Under the pieces are notes generated by a model, which saw only the letters and a program-made list of their open reading frames with translations, had not been told where the DNA came from and made no database searches. A program made the position numbers and the translations under genes. A stretch of 64,000 bases of DNA from Brienomyrus brachyistius. Taxonomy: Eukaryota > Chordata > Actinopteri > Osteoglossiformes > Mormyridae. Positions 52,120 through 64,000 of this stretch are shown piece after piece. The stretch is taken from NCBI RefSeq assembly GCF_023856365.1, contig NW_026042465.1, positions 124,001 to 188,000 of the forward strand. The letters run 5' to 3'. Numbering within the stretch: the stretch's first letter is position 1; each line of letters starts with the position of its first letter.

Positions 52120-52355
52120 TTAGAAGATCTAATGCCTGTGTGCTTGTAATAAGATGGTCGCTGGTTCAAACCCAGCCACAGCACATCTCTGCGTCCTTGA
52201 GCGAGGCCCTTAACCCCCAGCTCACTGGGCATCACTATGGGTGGCTGCCCTTCGCAGACAACTTACTCTGTTTACTCTAAAAAAAAGAGAGCAAGTTGAG
52301 AGAGAAGTTAAGACAATTTCTCCACAGGGACCAATAAAGTATCAATTATTATTAC
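52120..52355 (+). mobile_element. tRNA-derived SINE (second family)
   Basis: A tRNA-like head with B-box-like GGTTCAAACCC is followed by CTTGAGCGAGGCCCTTAACC and GGGTGGCTGCCCTTCGCAGA, and ends CAATAAAGTATCAATTATTA. Distinct from the GGATGGAT-tailed SINE. Boundaries approximate. Confidence 0.7.
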
Positions 52356-52732
52356 TGTATGAGAGACTGTCTAATATCAGATAGATAACAGACTCATACT
52401 GTGCTGAGCTTGTCTGAGAGAGATGATTAGCAAATGCTCTCCCACAGTATCTCAGCACTCTGTACAAAGAACTTTATATGCTCAGTATCTGCTCCTGTTT
52501 ATCTAATTGTTCTCATTTTAACTGGATGTTAAGGAGTAAATTAATAAACGTCAGTAAGTGCACATAAAATGCTTTTTCACTGTTACTTAAGTTCCCATGT
52601 GAACAGCCAATCAGATCAGCCTGATGTGTGTCTCTCTGTTTCCTCTCTGTTTCCTGCCCTTTCATCCCGACCACGACCATGATCTCTCACTTAGCAGCAG
52701 AGCAGTTTATTCTAAACAGTGGAAGCACAAAA

Positions 52733-55700
52733 ATGTTCAGACTCTTTGGTCTTCTCATTTTCATTAGTAAGGCCCTATAATATAAATTATTTTGGGATTT
52801 TAATATTTTCATTTATCTGTATGATGTGATCAGTGGAATTTGGCCATTTAATCTGCATCATAGTTAATAGTTATTTAGATTACGATTATGATTTTTTTTG
52901 TTTTTCTGTTTTTGCAGACACTGCACTGACTACAGATGTTGTTCAGCCCAGTCACCTGATGAGGGTTCAGCTTGGAGACAGTGTGACCCTGACATGCTTC
53001 TGTCAAGGAGAAACAACTTTTGTTACTTTGTTTAAGCAAGCTGTTGGTCGGAAGCCCCAGCCCATGGCGAAAGCACTTCTCTACGTACCTGGTGAATTTT
53101 ACAAGGAATATAAAAGCATAAAACGTTACTCCTTACTGAATGCAGAGGGGAGTTTTAACCTCACTATTTCTAACGTGGAGCCGTCAGATTCTGCAGTGTA
53201 TTATTGTGCTGCTGTGTTTCTTCATGAGGTCACCTTCGGGAATGGAACCTTTGTCATAATCACAGGTAAATGAGATTCCAACTATTTTCATATTTGCTTT
53301 ATTATAATGTCAGTAAGATTATTCCCTGCAAAATAATTTTGACAGTTTAGTTGTTTGTCAATATAAAATTAGCAAAGATACCTTATTGTCTGCTTTGTTC
53401 CATAAATGTTTTTCTAAACATCAAACAAAAATCATTCATTATTATTATTATTATTATTATTATACAATTTGTTGCATTTTGCTTGCTGTCAGCCAAAAGC
53501 CTAACCTTCTCTTTATACAGATGTTAATGTTACACATTGCAGCCTCTTTAAAACAAATAACATAAAAAAATGTTTGAGTTGTTATATACAGTATAGGACT
53601 GTGCAAAAATCTTAAGCAACAAAAGAAAATTATTTTTGACGTTATTTATCTGAGCAGTCAGTGTGTATTCACTCTGAAAAAAAAAATGCATGATTTAACA
53701 TATGAACTAGGGATGTGCACCATTCAGAACTGATTTGAGAATGAAATTCTCAAATACGTATCCTAAAATTCAGGATTTTGAATACATATATGAACTTGAA
53801 TTTCAGTTCATTTTGTTAATCTGAATTACATTTGAATTGTGGTTGAAAACAGGTTGTGGCATTGAAATTTATATTTGAATTTAAAGAAGAAGAACGAAAA
53901 AGGGTTTGGATTCAAATTCAAGTTCATATACGTACTGTAGGTGTAGCTTTTAACTAAAATATGAACTTTAATTTAAATATGAATTATACATAAACACATT
54001 AACATTGTTATACATCATTGTTATAAAAATGTCGTTTTGTAAAGAATGAAATAATGCAACATTTGAAGTGTCACCTAAAATAATAATTATACTGTCATTT
54101 TGTGCACCATGGTGGATCTGCTCATAGGAAGAGCTGAGTGTCTCTCCTTAAAAGTCAGTGTTGGCTGCAGTGACGGCAGTTTCTAACCTAAGAAACGTCC
54201 CAAACACTTTTCCTGCATCAAAAGTCAAACTAGTCCCTATTCCTGCCATGAAAGGTTCACATAATGTCACCGATACCTGAACCAACCATGTTTATCAGAG
54301 GATGCCAACCCTTTGGCTGCAGCTTTCTCTGCACACGCTGAGAGAGTCTTCAGTGTAGCAGGAAAAGATTTCAGGCCAGAAGATTGCAAATTAAATCATG
54401 AAACCTTTGAAGATATTATGCTGAATAAATGTAATAATAATGAAAAATTAGCAATGTGTATTGGAATAAAGCATAATTGTATTTGCCATGACGTTTTGCT
54501 TTTCGCTGTAGTGCTATGGTTGAACGGAAAAACTTACTTTTGTGTGCATAAGAAAATAAATAGGAGGAACTACGAAACCAAGTAATTCCTTTTACTATGT
54601 ATACTTTTTCTTTAATGTTAAAAGATAGACAAACTAGTAATGGGCAAACAGCTCTTCGGCTCTTGAATTAAATTATGCAGGTACTACAGCAAAATGCTCA
54701 AAAATACCAAAACACATCAAGAGCTAAATATGCAAAAACAATAAATACCTTCCTGTGGAAAAGGGGCAACATAAACCAAATGTAAAGTCACGAAAATCAT
54801 GAAAATATAAAGTACACTTTACACACTTCATTTCTTTGAATTGAAATTAATTATATTCATCTACCTTCATACATTAATACAAGACATTATATGATTATAA
54901 TGTTTGTTATTATCATATAATTTTTATTTAGGTATTATGTAGGTGCAGTTAATGTATAGTGTTACCTGATATATACTAATAAGCAGTAATACAATAAAAA
55001 GAGAGAAGAATGTCAGCTGTTCTCCAAGAAGTTACTGATTTCTTGGATGGCTAGAAGAACATCGATTCAGTTCCCAAAAATCTGTAAGAACAATTTTTGA
55101 GGATCTGTATTTTCCATTGTTATTCTCAAAGGGCTGTCATCATGACTATTTTGCTTTTCAGGTAAAGACTCCAACAGCAGGACTGTGGTACAGCAGCCTG
55201 TGTCTGACACATTGCAGCCAGGAGACTCTGTGAGCCTGCAGTGTACGATAGAGACTGGGAGCTGTGCAGGAGAACACAGTGTTTACTGGTTCAGACATGG
55301 ATCAGGAGAATCCCTTCCTGGAGTCATTTACAGCCATGGAAACAGCAGTGATGAGTGTGAGAAGAGCCCTGAGGCTGGATCTCCTACACGGAGCTGCGTC
55401 TACAGCCTCCCCAAGGGGAACCTCAGCCTCTCCGATGCTGGGACTTACTACTGCGCTGTGGCCATGTGTGGGGAGATGCTGTTTGGGAACGGCACATAGC
55501 TGGATATAGATGGTAACACCCAGTGTGGGGAGATGCTGTTTGGGAACGGCACACAGCTGGATATAGATGGTAGCACCCAGTGTGGAGAGTATATCTGCTT
55601 CAAAGTTTTATTTAGCTTATTCTGCTATTAAGACATTTATTTCTTTTTTTAATGTAATGAATTTTCTAATTTAAGTGCTTAAATTAAATTACACAGATGT

Positions 55701-56993
55701 TAATTTAATAATTATCCATCCATCCATCCATTTTCCAAACCGCTTATCCTATTGGGTCGCGGGGGGTCCGGAGCCTAATTTAATAATTATTTCAAATATT
55801 AATATCCATCCATCCATCCATTTTCCAAACCGCTTATCCTATTGGGTCGCGGGGGGTCCGGAGCCTAATTTAATAATTATTTCAAATATTAATATAAATT
55901 GTTAAAATGCAAAATACTAGAAGTTCATGTTAAAAATGGACTATTTACAAAACAACTGCTGTAATGTGTTATCGATTTGATCTTTAACTAATGTAATGTA
56001 AGCAAATGGGAAATGTGTCTCTATATCATTATGCTGAAATCTATCTCTTTGTTACAGGCTTTCAGAAGCTGCTGGATCCTCTTCACTCTGGCTTGCTGAT
56101 AGTTTTATCTTGCAGCATTATTCTGAACGTTGCTCTCATTTGTATAAGATGTAAACTGACCTGTACACACTGTGCAGGTACGCTGCCCGGCTTTATGCAC
56201 TCAGAAGGACAAAATGTAGATTTTAACAAATTATAGAAATATAAAATTGTTTTATGATAGATAACATTTTCATATTAAAACCACTCTTGCAGGTAATACA
56301 GTTTTAAAATCCATTATTAAATCTCACCTTATTTATATAAACCTTTTTGTACTGTAAGATTTACATTTTTGTATTATATCTTTCATATTTTGCAAAATCT
56401 ATTGAAATATACATGTTGCAATAAGTTGCATATCAATAACTTTTATTACCAAGATCTCCTTTATAGCAATTTTATTATATATGATATATGAGAACAAATG
56501 ACACGTATCCAAACATGCACACTTAAATTGACAGAAGTCATTTTTACTTTCATTTTTGAGACAAAAAGGATGTTGATTGCTTGAAAATTCGGAATGTTAT
56601 CTGACCACGGTATGATACCGTGCGAAATTAAATAATATATTGATGTGTTATATATTTTAAACAGATGAAAAGAACAGTGATATATCAAAAGTGGAATGGT
56701 CACGCAAGCAAGTATGTAATAAATATTTCAAATTACAAATCGTCAGTAAAACAAATGAACCTCAGACTGATTTCCATCCTGGGATCAGCATTTTAAGTGC
56801 TATTTGTGAAAATAGGTAATAGCAAACCGATTTGATCCATCCAATTCTGCCATCTTTGTCTCCACAGTGCCATGACGAGGACACACTGAATTACGCTGCC
56901 CTGAACCTTAAGAAGCCAAAACCCAGGAGACAGAAGAAAGATGGGAATAATGACACTCTGTATTCTGACCTCCGCTACAGAGATTATGAATAA
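52733..56993 (+). CDS. NITR-like receptor: two V-type Ig domains, TM, ITIM tail; stop codon in Ig2 exon
   Basis: Exons: 52733-52766 (signal, MFRLFGLLIFI), 52918-53265 (V domain 1), 55162-55512 (V domain 2), 56058-56177 (transmembrane), 56665-56711, 56878-56993. All junctions are GT/AG and phases match. V1 ends DSAVYYCAA and J-like VTFGNGTFVIIT; its usual core Trp is Leu (FVTLFKQ). V2 has extra cysteines (SCAGEHSVYWF, DECEKSPE, RSCVYSL) and ends DAGTYYCAVAMCGEMLFGNGT. The helix LLIVLSCSIILNVALICI leads to a tail with ITIM LNYAAL and ITSM-like TLYSDL, typical of inhibitory NITRs on fish lymphoid/NK-like cells. Oddity: TAG at 55497-55499 replaces the CAG seen in the adjacent 57-bp duplicate, so as written the product ends after Ig2 and would be secreted. 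AATAAA overlaps the normal stop. Confidence 0.85.
54300..54585 (+). pseudogene. hAT transposase C-terminal (dimerisation) relic in NITR intron 2
   Basis: The frame reads AERVFSVAGKDFRPEDCKLN and HETFEDIMLNKCNN, the conserved end of hAT transposases (consensus-like ERVFSxAG...R..L.....E.L..L..N). The rest of the gene is gone; the preceding 600 bp may be decayed remains. Confidence 0.7.
55467..55580 (+). repeat. 57-bp in-frame tandem duplication at the end of the Ig2 exon
   Basis: TGTGGGGAGATGCTGTTTGG through the splice donor occurs at 55467-55523 and 55524-55580. Copy 1 has CACATAGCTGG (stop) and copy 2 CACACAGCTGG (Gln). Both copies contain a usable donor (GATG|GTAACA at 55512, GATG|GTAGCA at 55569), keeping phase. 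Confidence 0.95.
55715..55895. repeat. two tandem 90-bp units containing a SINE tail
   Basis: CCATCCATCCATTTTCC through GGTCCGGAGCC plus TAATTTAATAATTATTTCAA is present twice with a 90-bp period. Only the last ~60 bp of the SINE are included, so this is a truncated insertion that was later duplicated. Confidence 0.9.
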
Positions 56994-56994
56994 A

Positions 56995-57580
56995 GATGCT
57001 TCTCATTCATGTCAGTCACACAGAGTGTTCAGGGTGTAGCTTTAATAATGTTCAGAGGAGGGCAGGGGAGCCAGTGCTTCTGAGACTGAATCACGGGATT
57101 TTACGGAGCACCGGTGCTGAGTTTGGTGTCAGTGTGTTTGGGGCGCATTTTTACTGGAAGTGCAAATGTTCAAGCCAGACTGGGGGCTGAGGGAGGGGGA
57201 GAGGGGAGCCACAGAGATTATTTCTTCATGGCATGGGGGGGAATAAGCGGCTTTAATGTTGTGGAAAGGCTGAGTTGCTGCAATCAGTTCTTTGATGTCA
57301 CACATGCTTACTTGTCTCCCTTGTGTACCATGCTGAATGGTTTGGGGCAAACGCACAGGGACTGATCGATTATATTAAACAGATGAAAGAAACTGAATGA
57401 AAATTTCAAGTGTTCTTAAATTACGTTTTTCATTTAATTGTGTGTTCTGGATGTATTTTTGAGTATATACATGTACCTGTATATGTACCTGTATATATAC
57501 CTGTGTCGTTAATAACGATGTGGATAATTAAGAAAGAGGAGTTTTGTTTCTTGCTCCCTGTCTTGTTACTTGGCTCACAA
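56995..57580. other. NITR 3' flank, unassigned
   Basis: No recognised gene. A TGTACCTGTATATGTACCTG short repeat lies near 57472-57500. Confidence 0.35.
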
Positions 57581-57690
57581 ACATACACACACATAGACAC
57601 ACACACAAACATACACAGACACACAAACACACACACACATAGACACACACACACACAAACACACATGCACACATGCACACACACACACTG
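57581..57690. repeat. imperfect (CA)n microsatellite
   Basis: ACACAC repeats with ACATAGACAC interruptions. Confidence 0.9.
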
Positions 57691-59029
57691 CTACGGCTCT
57701 GTAAGAACACTACCATGCTCTTTTGTGTGAGTGGGGTGGGGGGTGTTAAATAAGATGAAAATGACAATGGCTGTACTTTTGTTATGTCAGTTGTGTTTCT
57801 ATAGTCATTGTATCATATTCCACAAGCTTTTTATTCTACAAGATGTACAAGCCAGTCAGTGTATTCAGTGGGGTGTTCAGGAGTCATTAGGTTCTGAAAA
57901 ATGTCTTGCATTTAAAACATAATGTACTTTTGAATACTTAAGTATTTTTAGATGCAAATACTCCAGTACTTTAACTGAAGTAAAAAATTAACTGAAAAAC
58001 TTTGAGTATTATTTGACGAGGAGTATCTATACTTAACTCAAGTAGTGAAGTTGTGTACTTTGTCCACCTCTGTCCAAAAGTGACATACAGCTGTAAGCTG
58101 TTTGGGTTTGTTTGTCTGCTGAGTGCTTCTCTGCAGTGCTGCAGATGTTTCCACTGGTTAGATGCAGCTCAGGAAGACTGACCCACTGACTGCACTGTGC
58201 TGGACTCACTTTGCAAAGAGTAAAAACCACACAGACAGAACAATATCTGCTTCTTGTAAGACCCTGTTTCCTCTCTACCTCACCCAGGTCACGCTTTCAA
58301 GTATTCAGCCTAAGTTATTTTATCCAAACAAGCCACCATTATTATTCATGCAGCTGGACATTTGACTGGAGCACATGATTGCTACATATCACTACTGTAC
58401 ATGGAACGGAATGTACAGTTTTCACAACAGAACTTTAGAAAAGCAAAATTCTCATCAGTCCACATCTCTAACCACCACACATCCTAGGGCTCCCATTTAT
58501 AATGGTACATTTTTGTTTTATTCACATTCTTTTTCATCACACAGATAAACACCATCCATTAATCTTACAGCATGTATCCTGGTCAGGGTGATGGGGACGA
58601 CACCACCTATATCGAGTGTGATTTAAGGCCAAGACCTTAAAAGGGAGAGTCAAGACTGAGGCTTGTTACAAGAGCAGTGGGGCACAAAACAACAAACAAC
58701 ATCATTATGAATGTAAAAGAAATGGATGTATATATAAATATAGGGTAATAATAGAAACAAAAAATAAGAATATATTACATACAGAGGAATATTATAGGAA
58801 TATTAAAATTAACTTATACACAATCCTTAACTTATACACAATCCTATTGCATGTAACATTATTGCTCATGTGCCAGATATTAGCCTCCCAAAGGAAGCTG
58901 CCACACAGGGCATAATGCACTGGCTCAATGCAACACTGCACATCAGTGAATAAGGAGGAACAATATTGCAGATCAGCAGCAGATAGAAACTGTATCAGAA
59001 GACAGTGAACAGGGGAAAAGTTCAATGAG
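57691..59029. other. unassigned sequence
   Basis: No recognised coding region. AGTACTTTAACTGAAGTAAA and TTGTCCACCTCTG near 57970-58075 resemble the end of a fish MITE, but no partner end was found. Confidence 0.35.
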
Positions 59030-59225
59030 CAGAGTGCAGATTATAAAGCCTGACTGCTGTGGGGCCCAATGACCTGCGGTACCGTTCTGTCACACGCCGG
59101 GTGTCTGAGTCTCTTACTGAAGGAGCTGCCCTTACGGGCCTCCATAGTCTGCTGGGGGGGTGAGAGGTGTCACATAAAATTGATGACAGCCTTGTTATCA
59201 GCCTGCTCTCATCCATCTACTCTAC
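59030..59225 (-). mobile_element. LINE 3'-end fragment
   Basis: Minus strand: LSSILCDTSHPPSRLWRPV, then RRVTERYRRSLGPTAVRLYN, the usual last ~60 residues of a fish LINE ORF (DxSHPxxx ... R..R...S..P.AV.LYN). Confidence 0.6.
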
Positions 59226-60719
59226 AGTGCCAAGGGACGCTCCTCCCTGATGATGAGAGGAGTCTAAGCATGTGGACATTTGGGATAATGTGAGTTCAGA
59301 ACTGGATGGTCAGCTGTACGACTTCCAGTCTGTAGGCAGACTCATCACCTTCAGTTATGATGGCAAACACAGTAGTATCACCTGCAAAATTCAGGATCTT
59401 CACTGGAGCAGCAGTGATTTGTGTAGAAATTGAAGAGAAGAGGGAGAGCACAGAGCCTGGAGGAGCTCAGTGCTGAGGGTCAGCGTGTCTGATGTGTGCT
59501 GTAAGCATACAGATGTCCTGCATTTGTGGAACATTTTGTTTGTGCTGCTGTTTATATGTGTTGTTGACGCTGCAGTCAGTAATTTTCCACTAGCAGTCTC
59601 ACCTCTGCATTTTACAGGAAGACTGACCGACTGAGAGCAGGGTGTTTGTGTCTCTCTTCTCAGTGAGCGAAAACCACACAACCATCAGGTCCTCAGCTCA
59701 GGCCCACTGCTTCACTAGAAAAACCACAAAGGGTATTTTTATCTAAAAGTGGGTGAGCAAGTGAGATGTTATTGACAGCATGAATTTGTCTACTAACATT
59801 TTAAATTCAAACCTAAAAAGCAGTATGTCCAGGATGTCAGTAATTACATTTAGTCAGTATGAACAATTTGGGTGCAATAATATAGAATAATGTAGAATTT
59901 TGCATAATTCAGTTAATACCAGTAAGATACCGATCATTAACACTATAAGGTCATGTTGCTGAATCTCATTGTTAAAGTTAAATGAATCTACGCATTTTTA
60001 TACACACAAGACTGTGCTTAGTTCATCTTTCAGTCAAAATCACACAGTGAGGCAAATCTGACCATCTTAATTGTTTTTGCTTGTGTGGAATGGCATCCCA
60101 TGCAGGCCTGTGCTCTGTGCTTCCTGGGACAGGTCCCACCCTCTCCAGACCCCGATGAGAATTAGTAGTCGCTGGATAAAAGATTGACAAAAGATAAAAA
60201 TACAAAAGTCATTCTTGCTGTCTAACCTCTGATTACTGCATGACATTTCTGATTTCTGATAACTGATAAGTAGAAAATATGTTTAGTCTCTTGCTTGGTG
60301 GTAAGAAAAAAAGAGAACCACAAAGAGCACAGTCATTTTCAAGGTTATTTCTCACTGGTCAGTGTGAAAGGCTGCGTCATTAATATAACGCCGGGCTCAG
60401 CACAGTGACTGCACCTGCGCTGCACTGTAGAACACAAGCCAGGCTGCAGACCATCAGCCCTGAAAGTTAAAACAGGACTCGTATGTGTGTCATGTGGTGT
60501 TTAATAAAAATTTACAGGACAGAACATAGTGGATTCAGTTTCCTTTGCTCTTACACTCCCAGTCCAAAGTGTGGCCACGACTGCTGTCAATGCATCTGTC
60601 TCTTTTTTCACCTTAATTTTTCACCTGTGTTATTCACCTTAATATCAAAAGGCTCCAAAGCAGTACAGTAATGCAGAACAAATATTGTAACTAACAAGGA
60701 AGTGGGGAGGTAATGGACA
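59226..60719. other. unassigned sequence
   Basis: A GGCATCCCATGCAGGCCTGT block near 60090 resembles a decayed SINE body. Nothing else recognised. Confidence 0.35.
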
Positions 60720-61628
60720 GAAGTGTTGGTTTTTGGTAACTCCACTCCTCTGACCTCCACTGTAATTTTAGGTTCCTTGGAACAATATTGTAAACCAGTC
60801 ATCACACATCACACACATAAAGTCGACACCAACCTTAAGTTTGACACTCAGATAAGGTTAGTTGTCAAGTCAAGCTTTTTACAATTGAGGCAGTTGGCCA
60901 AAATAAAGCCAATTCTTTCTAGGCAGCACTTTGAGACAGTAATCCACTCTTTTGTCACTACTAGTTTGGACCACTGTAACGCCCTCTATGTTGGGGTTAG
61001 AGGCTCCACTATTGTTCACCTCCAGAAGGTTCAAAATGCTGCCGCACATGGAAATATGAGCATGTCTCCCCCATTTTAGCCTCACTCCACTGGCTGCCCG
61101 TACATTTTAGGATTCATTTTAAAATTCTGTTATTTGCTTTTAAAGCCCTCAGTGGTCTTGCTCCATCTGACCTCTGTGAGCTGCTTCACCCTTACACCCC
61201 CACCCGCTCTCTCAGGTCAGCTGATCAGCTGTTCCTGACGGTTCCTAAGACTCAGCGTGAGCTTAGAGGGGATCGAGCCTTTGCAGTCGCAGCTCCTAAA
61301 ATGTGGAATGACTTGCCTTTTCACATTAGAGAGGAATCCCCTCTGTCCGTTTTTAAATCTCTTCTAATCTCTTCTCCTTCACCTTTGACACATTGTGAGA
61401 TGTTAATTTTAATAGTAAATCTTATTTTAATCTTAGCCTTTTCTTTATTAATTAATTGATTTTTTTAAATTTTTATTAATGGCCTTTTACTCACATTGAA
61501 TGTTTTGGTTTTTATTAAATTTCTTTTACTTCGTTTTTAAGTGTGTGAATGTTTTTATTTATTCCTTTGTGCAGCACTTTGGTCCATAAGGTTGTTTAAA
61601 GTGCTTTTCAAATAAAGAGCTGGATTGG
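60720..61628 (+). mobile_element. L2-type LINE, RT C-terminus and 3' UTR
   Basis: Plus-strand blocks: SSFLQLRQLAKIKPILSRQH, VIHSFVTTSLDHCNALYVGV, LHWLPVHFRIHFKILLFAFK, SGLAPSDLCELLHPYTPT, AFAVAAPKMWNDLP. These are the finger/thumb-adjacent and C-terminal parts of fish L2 (Maui-like) RT. A frame break lies near 61070. The 3' end is AAAGTGCTTTTCAAATAAAG followed by GGATTGGATT. Confidence 0.88.
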
Positions 61629-62099
61629 ATTACATTGGAAGATGGCTCAACAAATCTCTTTCACAGAATGTAAAATTCGACAGAGGGCGCAAGGTGACAT
61701 TCTGTCAGGGGCCCAGAATTTTTAGCTACACCTCTGTGTTACTGTGTTTTTTTTGTTCTAGCCATCAATAACTCTGGAGTTGCTATATCGCCACCTGGTG
61801 GTGAAAAGATCAGACAAAAATATGTACACATGTTACCAACAGTTTGAAATTGAAGTGCAGAGTTAACAGGTTTAATTAATCGTCCCCACGGATGCCAGTC
61901 ATGAAATTTGAGAATTGCAAATTAAAACACAGGAAAAAATCAGGAACACTACAAGATAAAATATTTAGCAAACACTCAATGTGCATCCAGGGTGACAAGG
62001 GACAACTGGAGGATGATATGACAATCTGACAGTGACATTCACAGCACTTTATATGTTGCCAAAAACAGAAAAGGGGATTAAAATCAAGAATCAGAAATC
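61629..62099. other. unassigned sequence
   Basis: Contains GTGTTACTGTGTTTTTTTTG and CTATATCGCCACCTGGTGGTG, the latter a common fish SINE/MITE-like motif. No gene. Confidence 0.35.
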
Positions 62100-62112
62100 A
62101 TGTATGAGGGTG

Positions 62113-62387
62113 GGGCTGCTTGGTGGTGCAGTGATTAGCACTGTTACCTCCCACCACTGGGACTCAGGTTCGAGTCTCCGCCTGGGTCACATGTGTGGGG
62201 AGTTTGCATGTTCTCTCTTGCTAAATTGGCCGTAGGAGTGCATGTGTGTGTGAATGGTGTGTGAATGTGCCTTGCAATGAGCTGCCCCCCCGTCCTGGGT
62301 TGTTCCCTGCCTCGTGCACAGATCCTGCCAGGATAGGCTCTGGACCCCCCGCGACCCAGTAGCATAAGCGGTTTAGACAATGGATGG
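62113..62387 (+). mobile_element. tRNA-headed SINE with internal deletion
   Basis: Head GGGGCTGCTTGGTGGTGCAG, B-box-like GGTTCGAGTCTCC, tail AATGGATGG. About 80 bp are missing after TGCATGTTCTC. A perfect 13-bp duplication ATGTATGAGGGTG flanks it (62100-62112 and 62388-62400). Confidence 0.9.
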
Positions 62388-62400
62388 ATGTATGAGGGTG

Positions 62401-63539
62401 AGTCACAATGACGACAGCTGCTCTGTTGACTTGGTCCCAGGAGTCGTCAGCGTTGGTCTGCCGGGGCCCCCGTCCTGTCTGTGGAAGCACCCGTCTTGTT
62501 GGCTGTTCTCTCTGCCTGGGCCCCCTCTCCTGCTGCCTCACGTTTGGGTTGAAGTGGCTCCCCAGTGCTTCTGTAAAGCTCTTTGTGTATCTTAGAAAAG
62601 GGCTGTATAAATGTAACATTCATTCATTTATTCAAGGTCCCAGCCAGAAGAGTGCAGTACTACACTGTCCCCCACAGCCTGAATCAGCTGGATGTTATAG
62701 GATTAAGACACTTCCTGCATTAGGCCATTTACCCTCAGTGTATTTCCATACCCTGACAGGATGGATGACAATACTATGGCCCTAATTTTCAATACACAGT
62801 TTTCACAGGAGTCTCACCCTCATCCACATTCTCTGCATTCCTTATCTCATGCTTCTTTGCCACCCGCATCTCCTCTGCCTGCTTTGTCTCATTTTCCCAC
62901 AATTGAAACACCGTCCAATTTGTCTCTGTTTTAGTTCTACCACATTAGTCCCTGAGCAACCAGTCTGATCCCGTTCCTCTAATTTCAGACGCATCTGGCT
63001 TATCTGATTGGGACTGAAGCTGCTGTTACTAGGAAAACCACATTCGTCCCACTGGGGCAGGTCTGACACCGCGTCCTTCCCATATGTCTCCCATAATTGT
63101 TGTACAGAATTTCAGCTGGAGTTCTTTCCCAGAAGCAAGTAATTTCACTTTAGCACCTGTTCAGTAAAAGTCAAGTAGGTCTTTAATGTTATTTTTAACT
63201 TTACACAGTTGAGTATAGTACAGTTACAAAAGAAACTGTTTCCCTCGGACCAAGGTGCTACTTAAATTAACAGAAGACTAACACATACCAACCTAGCAAC
63301 ATACTGTATGGTGCATAATGAGCAAAAACTGTGCAAACATTGCAGGACAGTGCAAAAAGAGAGGACAACTGACACCAACGAGCACAAACAGCACAGTAAA
63401 CCCAGTACTGAGAAGGCGCAGTTTGGTTGTCCAATGAGGTAGCAATAAAAATAAATAAAAGTAACTGTAAACATGGCGACAATAAGATAAAAAATAGTAG
63501 TTAAATAATAAAGTGTGTTAATGAGTGTATGTGTGTGTG
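62401..63539. other. mostly unassigned; possible LINE tail and zinc-knuckle-like relic
   Basis: 62560-62630 (AAAGCTCTTTGTGTATCTTA, then GGGCTGTATAAATGTAAC) looks like a retroposon 3' tail. On the minus strand at 62850-63069 a 75-codon frame contains GRCFNCGK, reminiscent of half a retroviral-type zinc knuckle; too little remains to assign it. Confidence 0.3.
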
Positions 63540-63891
63540 GTATCAGATTAGTCCCTGAGAGTTCAGTAGTCTGACGGCATGGGGGATAAAGCTGTTTGAG
63601 TCTGGCTGTAAAGGCCCGAATGCTCCGGGACCTATTTCCAGAAGGCAGGAGGGTGAAACGATAATGTGAGGGGTGGGTGGGGTCATCCACAATGGTGGTG
63701 GCTTTGCGGATGCAGTGTGTGGTGTGAATATCTGTGATGGAGGGGAGAGATATGTTAGGGTTATCTTCTTCTGAAGATGCGCTGGAAACAAACCAGTCTC
63801 TGAACACAGAACAACGCAGACAGCTGTGATGACGTTTTACTTGCTGCAAGGTGTAGGGAATCCACTTGCAGAGTCTCCGCAGTTTCAGCAA
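63540..63891 (-). mobile_element. L2-type LINE 3' end
   Basis: Minus strand: SLPSITDIHTTHCIRKATTI, DDPTHPSHYRFTLLPSGNRS, AFTARLKQLYPP, with another frame reading SFIPHAVRLLNSQGLI. This is the end of a fish LINE ORF with a frame break. Continuation beyond the window edge is possible. Confidence 0.7.
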
Positions 63892-64000
63892 AATGATGGT
63901 TTATTGAACAGCAAAAATAATACAATGTAATACAGTGTAGAGACACACCGGGTACTGAAAGGCAGCTCAGATACAAATTGAAGACAGTTCTTCACCCCCC

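Noticed and set aside
57430..57767. Cys/Val-rich frames on the minus strand
   Set aside because: They derive from the imperfect CA microsatellite.

Overview
The window is ray-finned fish (teleost-type) nuclear DNA: intron-rich, repeat-dense and with few genes. The evidence is a NITR-type immune receptor (a family known only from bony fishes), a fish chemerin-like gene, remnants of a brachyury gene, and abundant fish repeat families (tRNA-headed SINEs with a GGATGGAT tail, CR1/L2-type LINE ends, Tc1-like and hAT-like DNA transposons, LTR elements).

Layout. 0.5-1.7 kb: LINE fragments. 2.0-4.2 kb: a four-exon chemerin/cystatin-fold secreted protein gene with a one-base frame break in exon 1. 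6.4-11.4 kb: a ~220-bp satellite interrupted by an LTR-element fragment and by a composite Tc1-like transposon that carries ~0.7 kb of another element's coding sequence. 11.4-24.7 kb: a 13.3-kb near-perfect palindrome (two 6.58-kb arms, 148-bp spacer, 6-bp flanking direct repeat). 24.9-30.5 kb: Tc1 debris, an orphan promoter/exon-like block, a tRNA-like gene inside a short inverted-repeat element, and a broken transposase-like gene sharing ~1.2 kb with the 9-10 kb region. 31-44.7 kb: nested SINEs, LINEs, LTR relics and a second, older inverted duplication. 45.2-47.25 kb: the last three coding exons of brachyury, with a nonsense codon, a frameshift and a solo LTR in the last exon. 48.5-49.4 kb: a broken integrase-like gene. 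50-52.4 kb: LTR-like sequence, a hAT MITE, LINE and SINE pieces. 52.7-57.0 kb: a six-exon NITR-like gene (two V-type Ig domains, transmembrane helix, ITIM and ITSM-like tail) with a stop codon at the end of its second Ig domain. 57-64 kb: microsatellite, LINE ends and one SINE.

The host genes show no common pathway; chemerin-like and NITR-like products are both immune-related, but nothing in the sequence links their regulation. The most unusual object is the palindrome: its AG...CT ends and 6-bp AATGTG duplication recall Polinton/Maverick ends, yet it has almost no coding capacity. Splice sites and frames were read by eye, and repeat-family names are by recognition, not by search.
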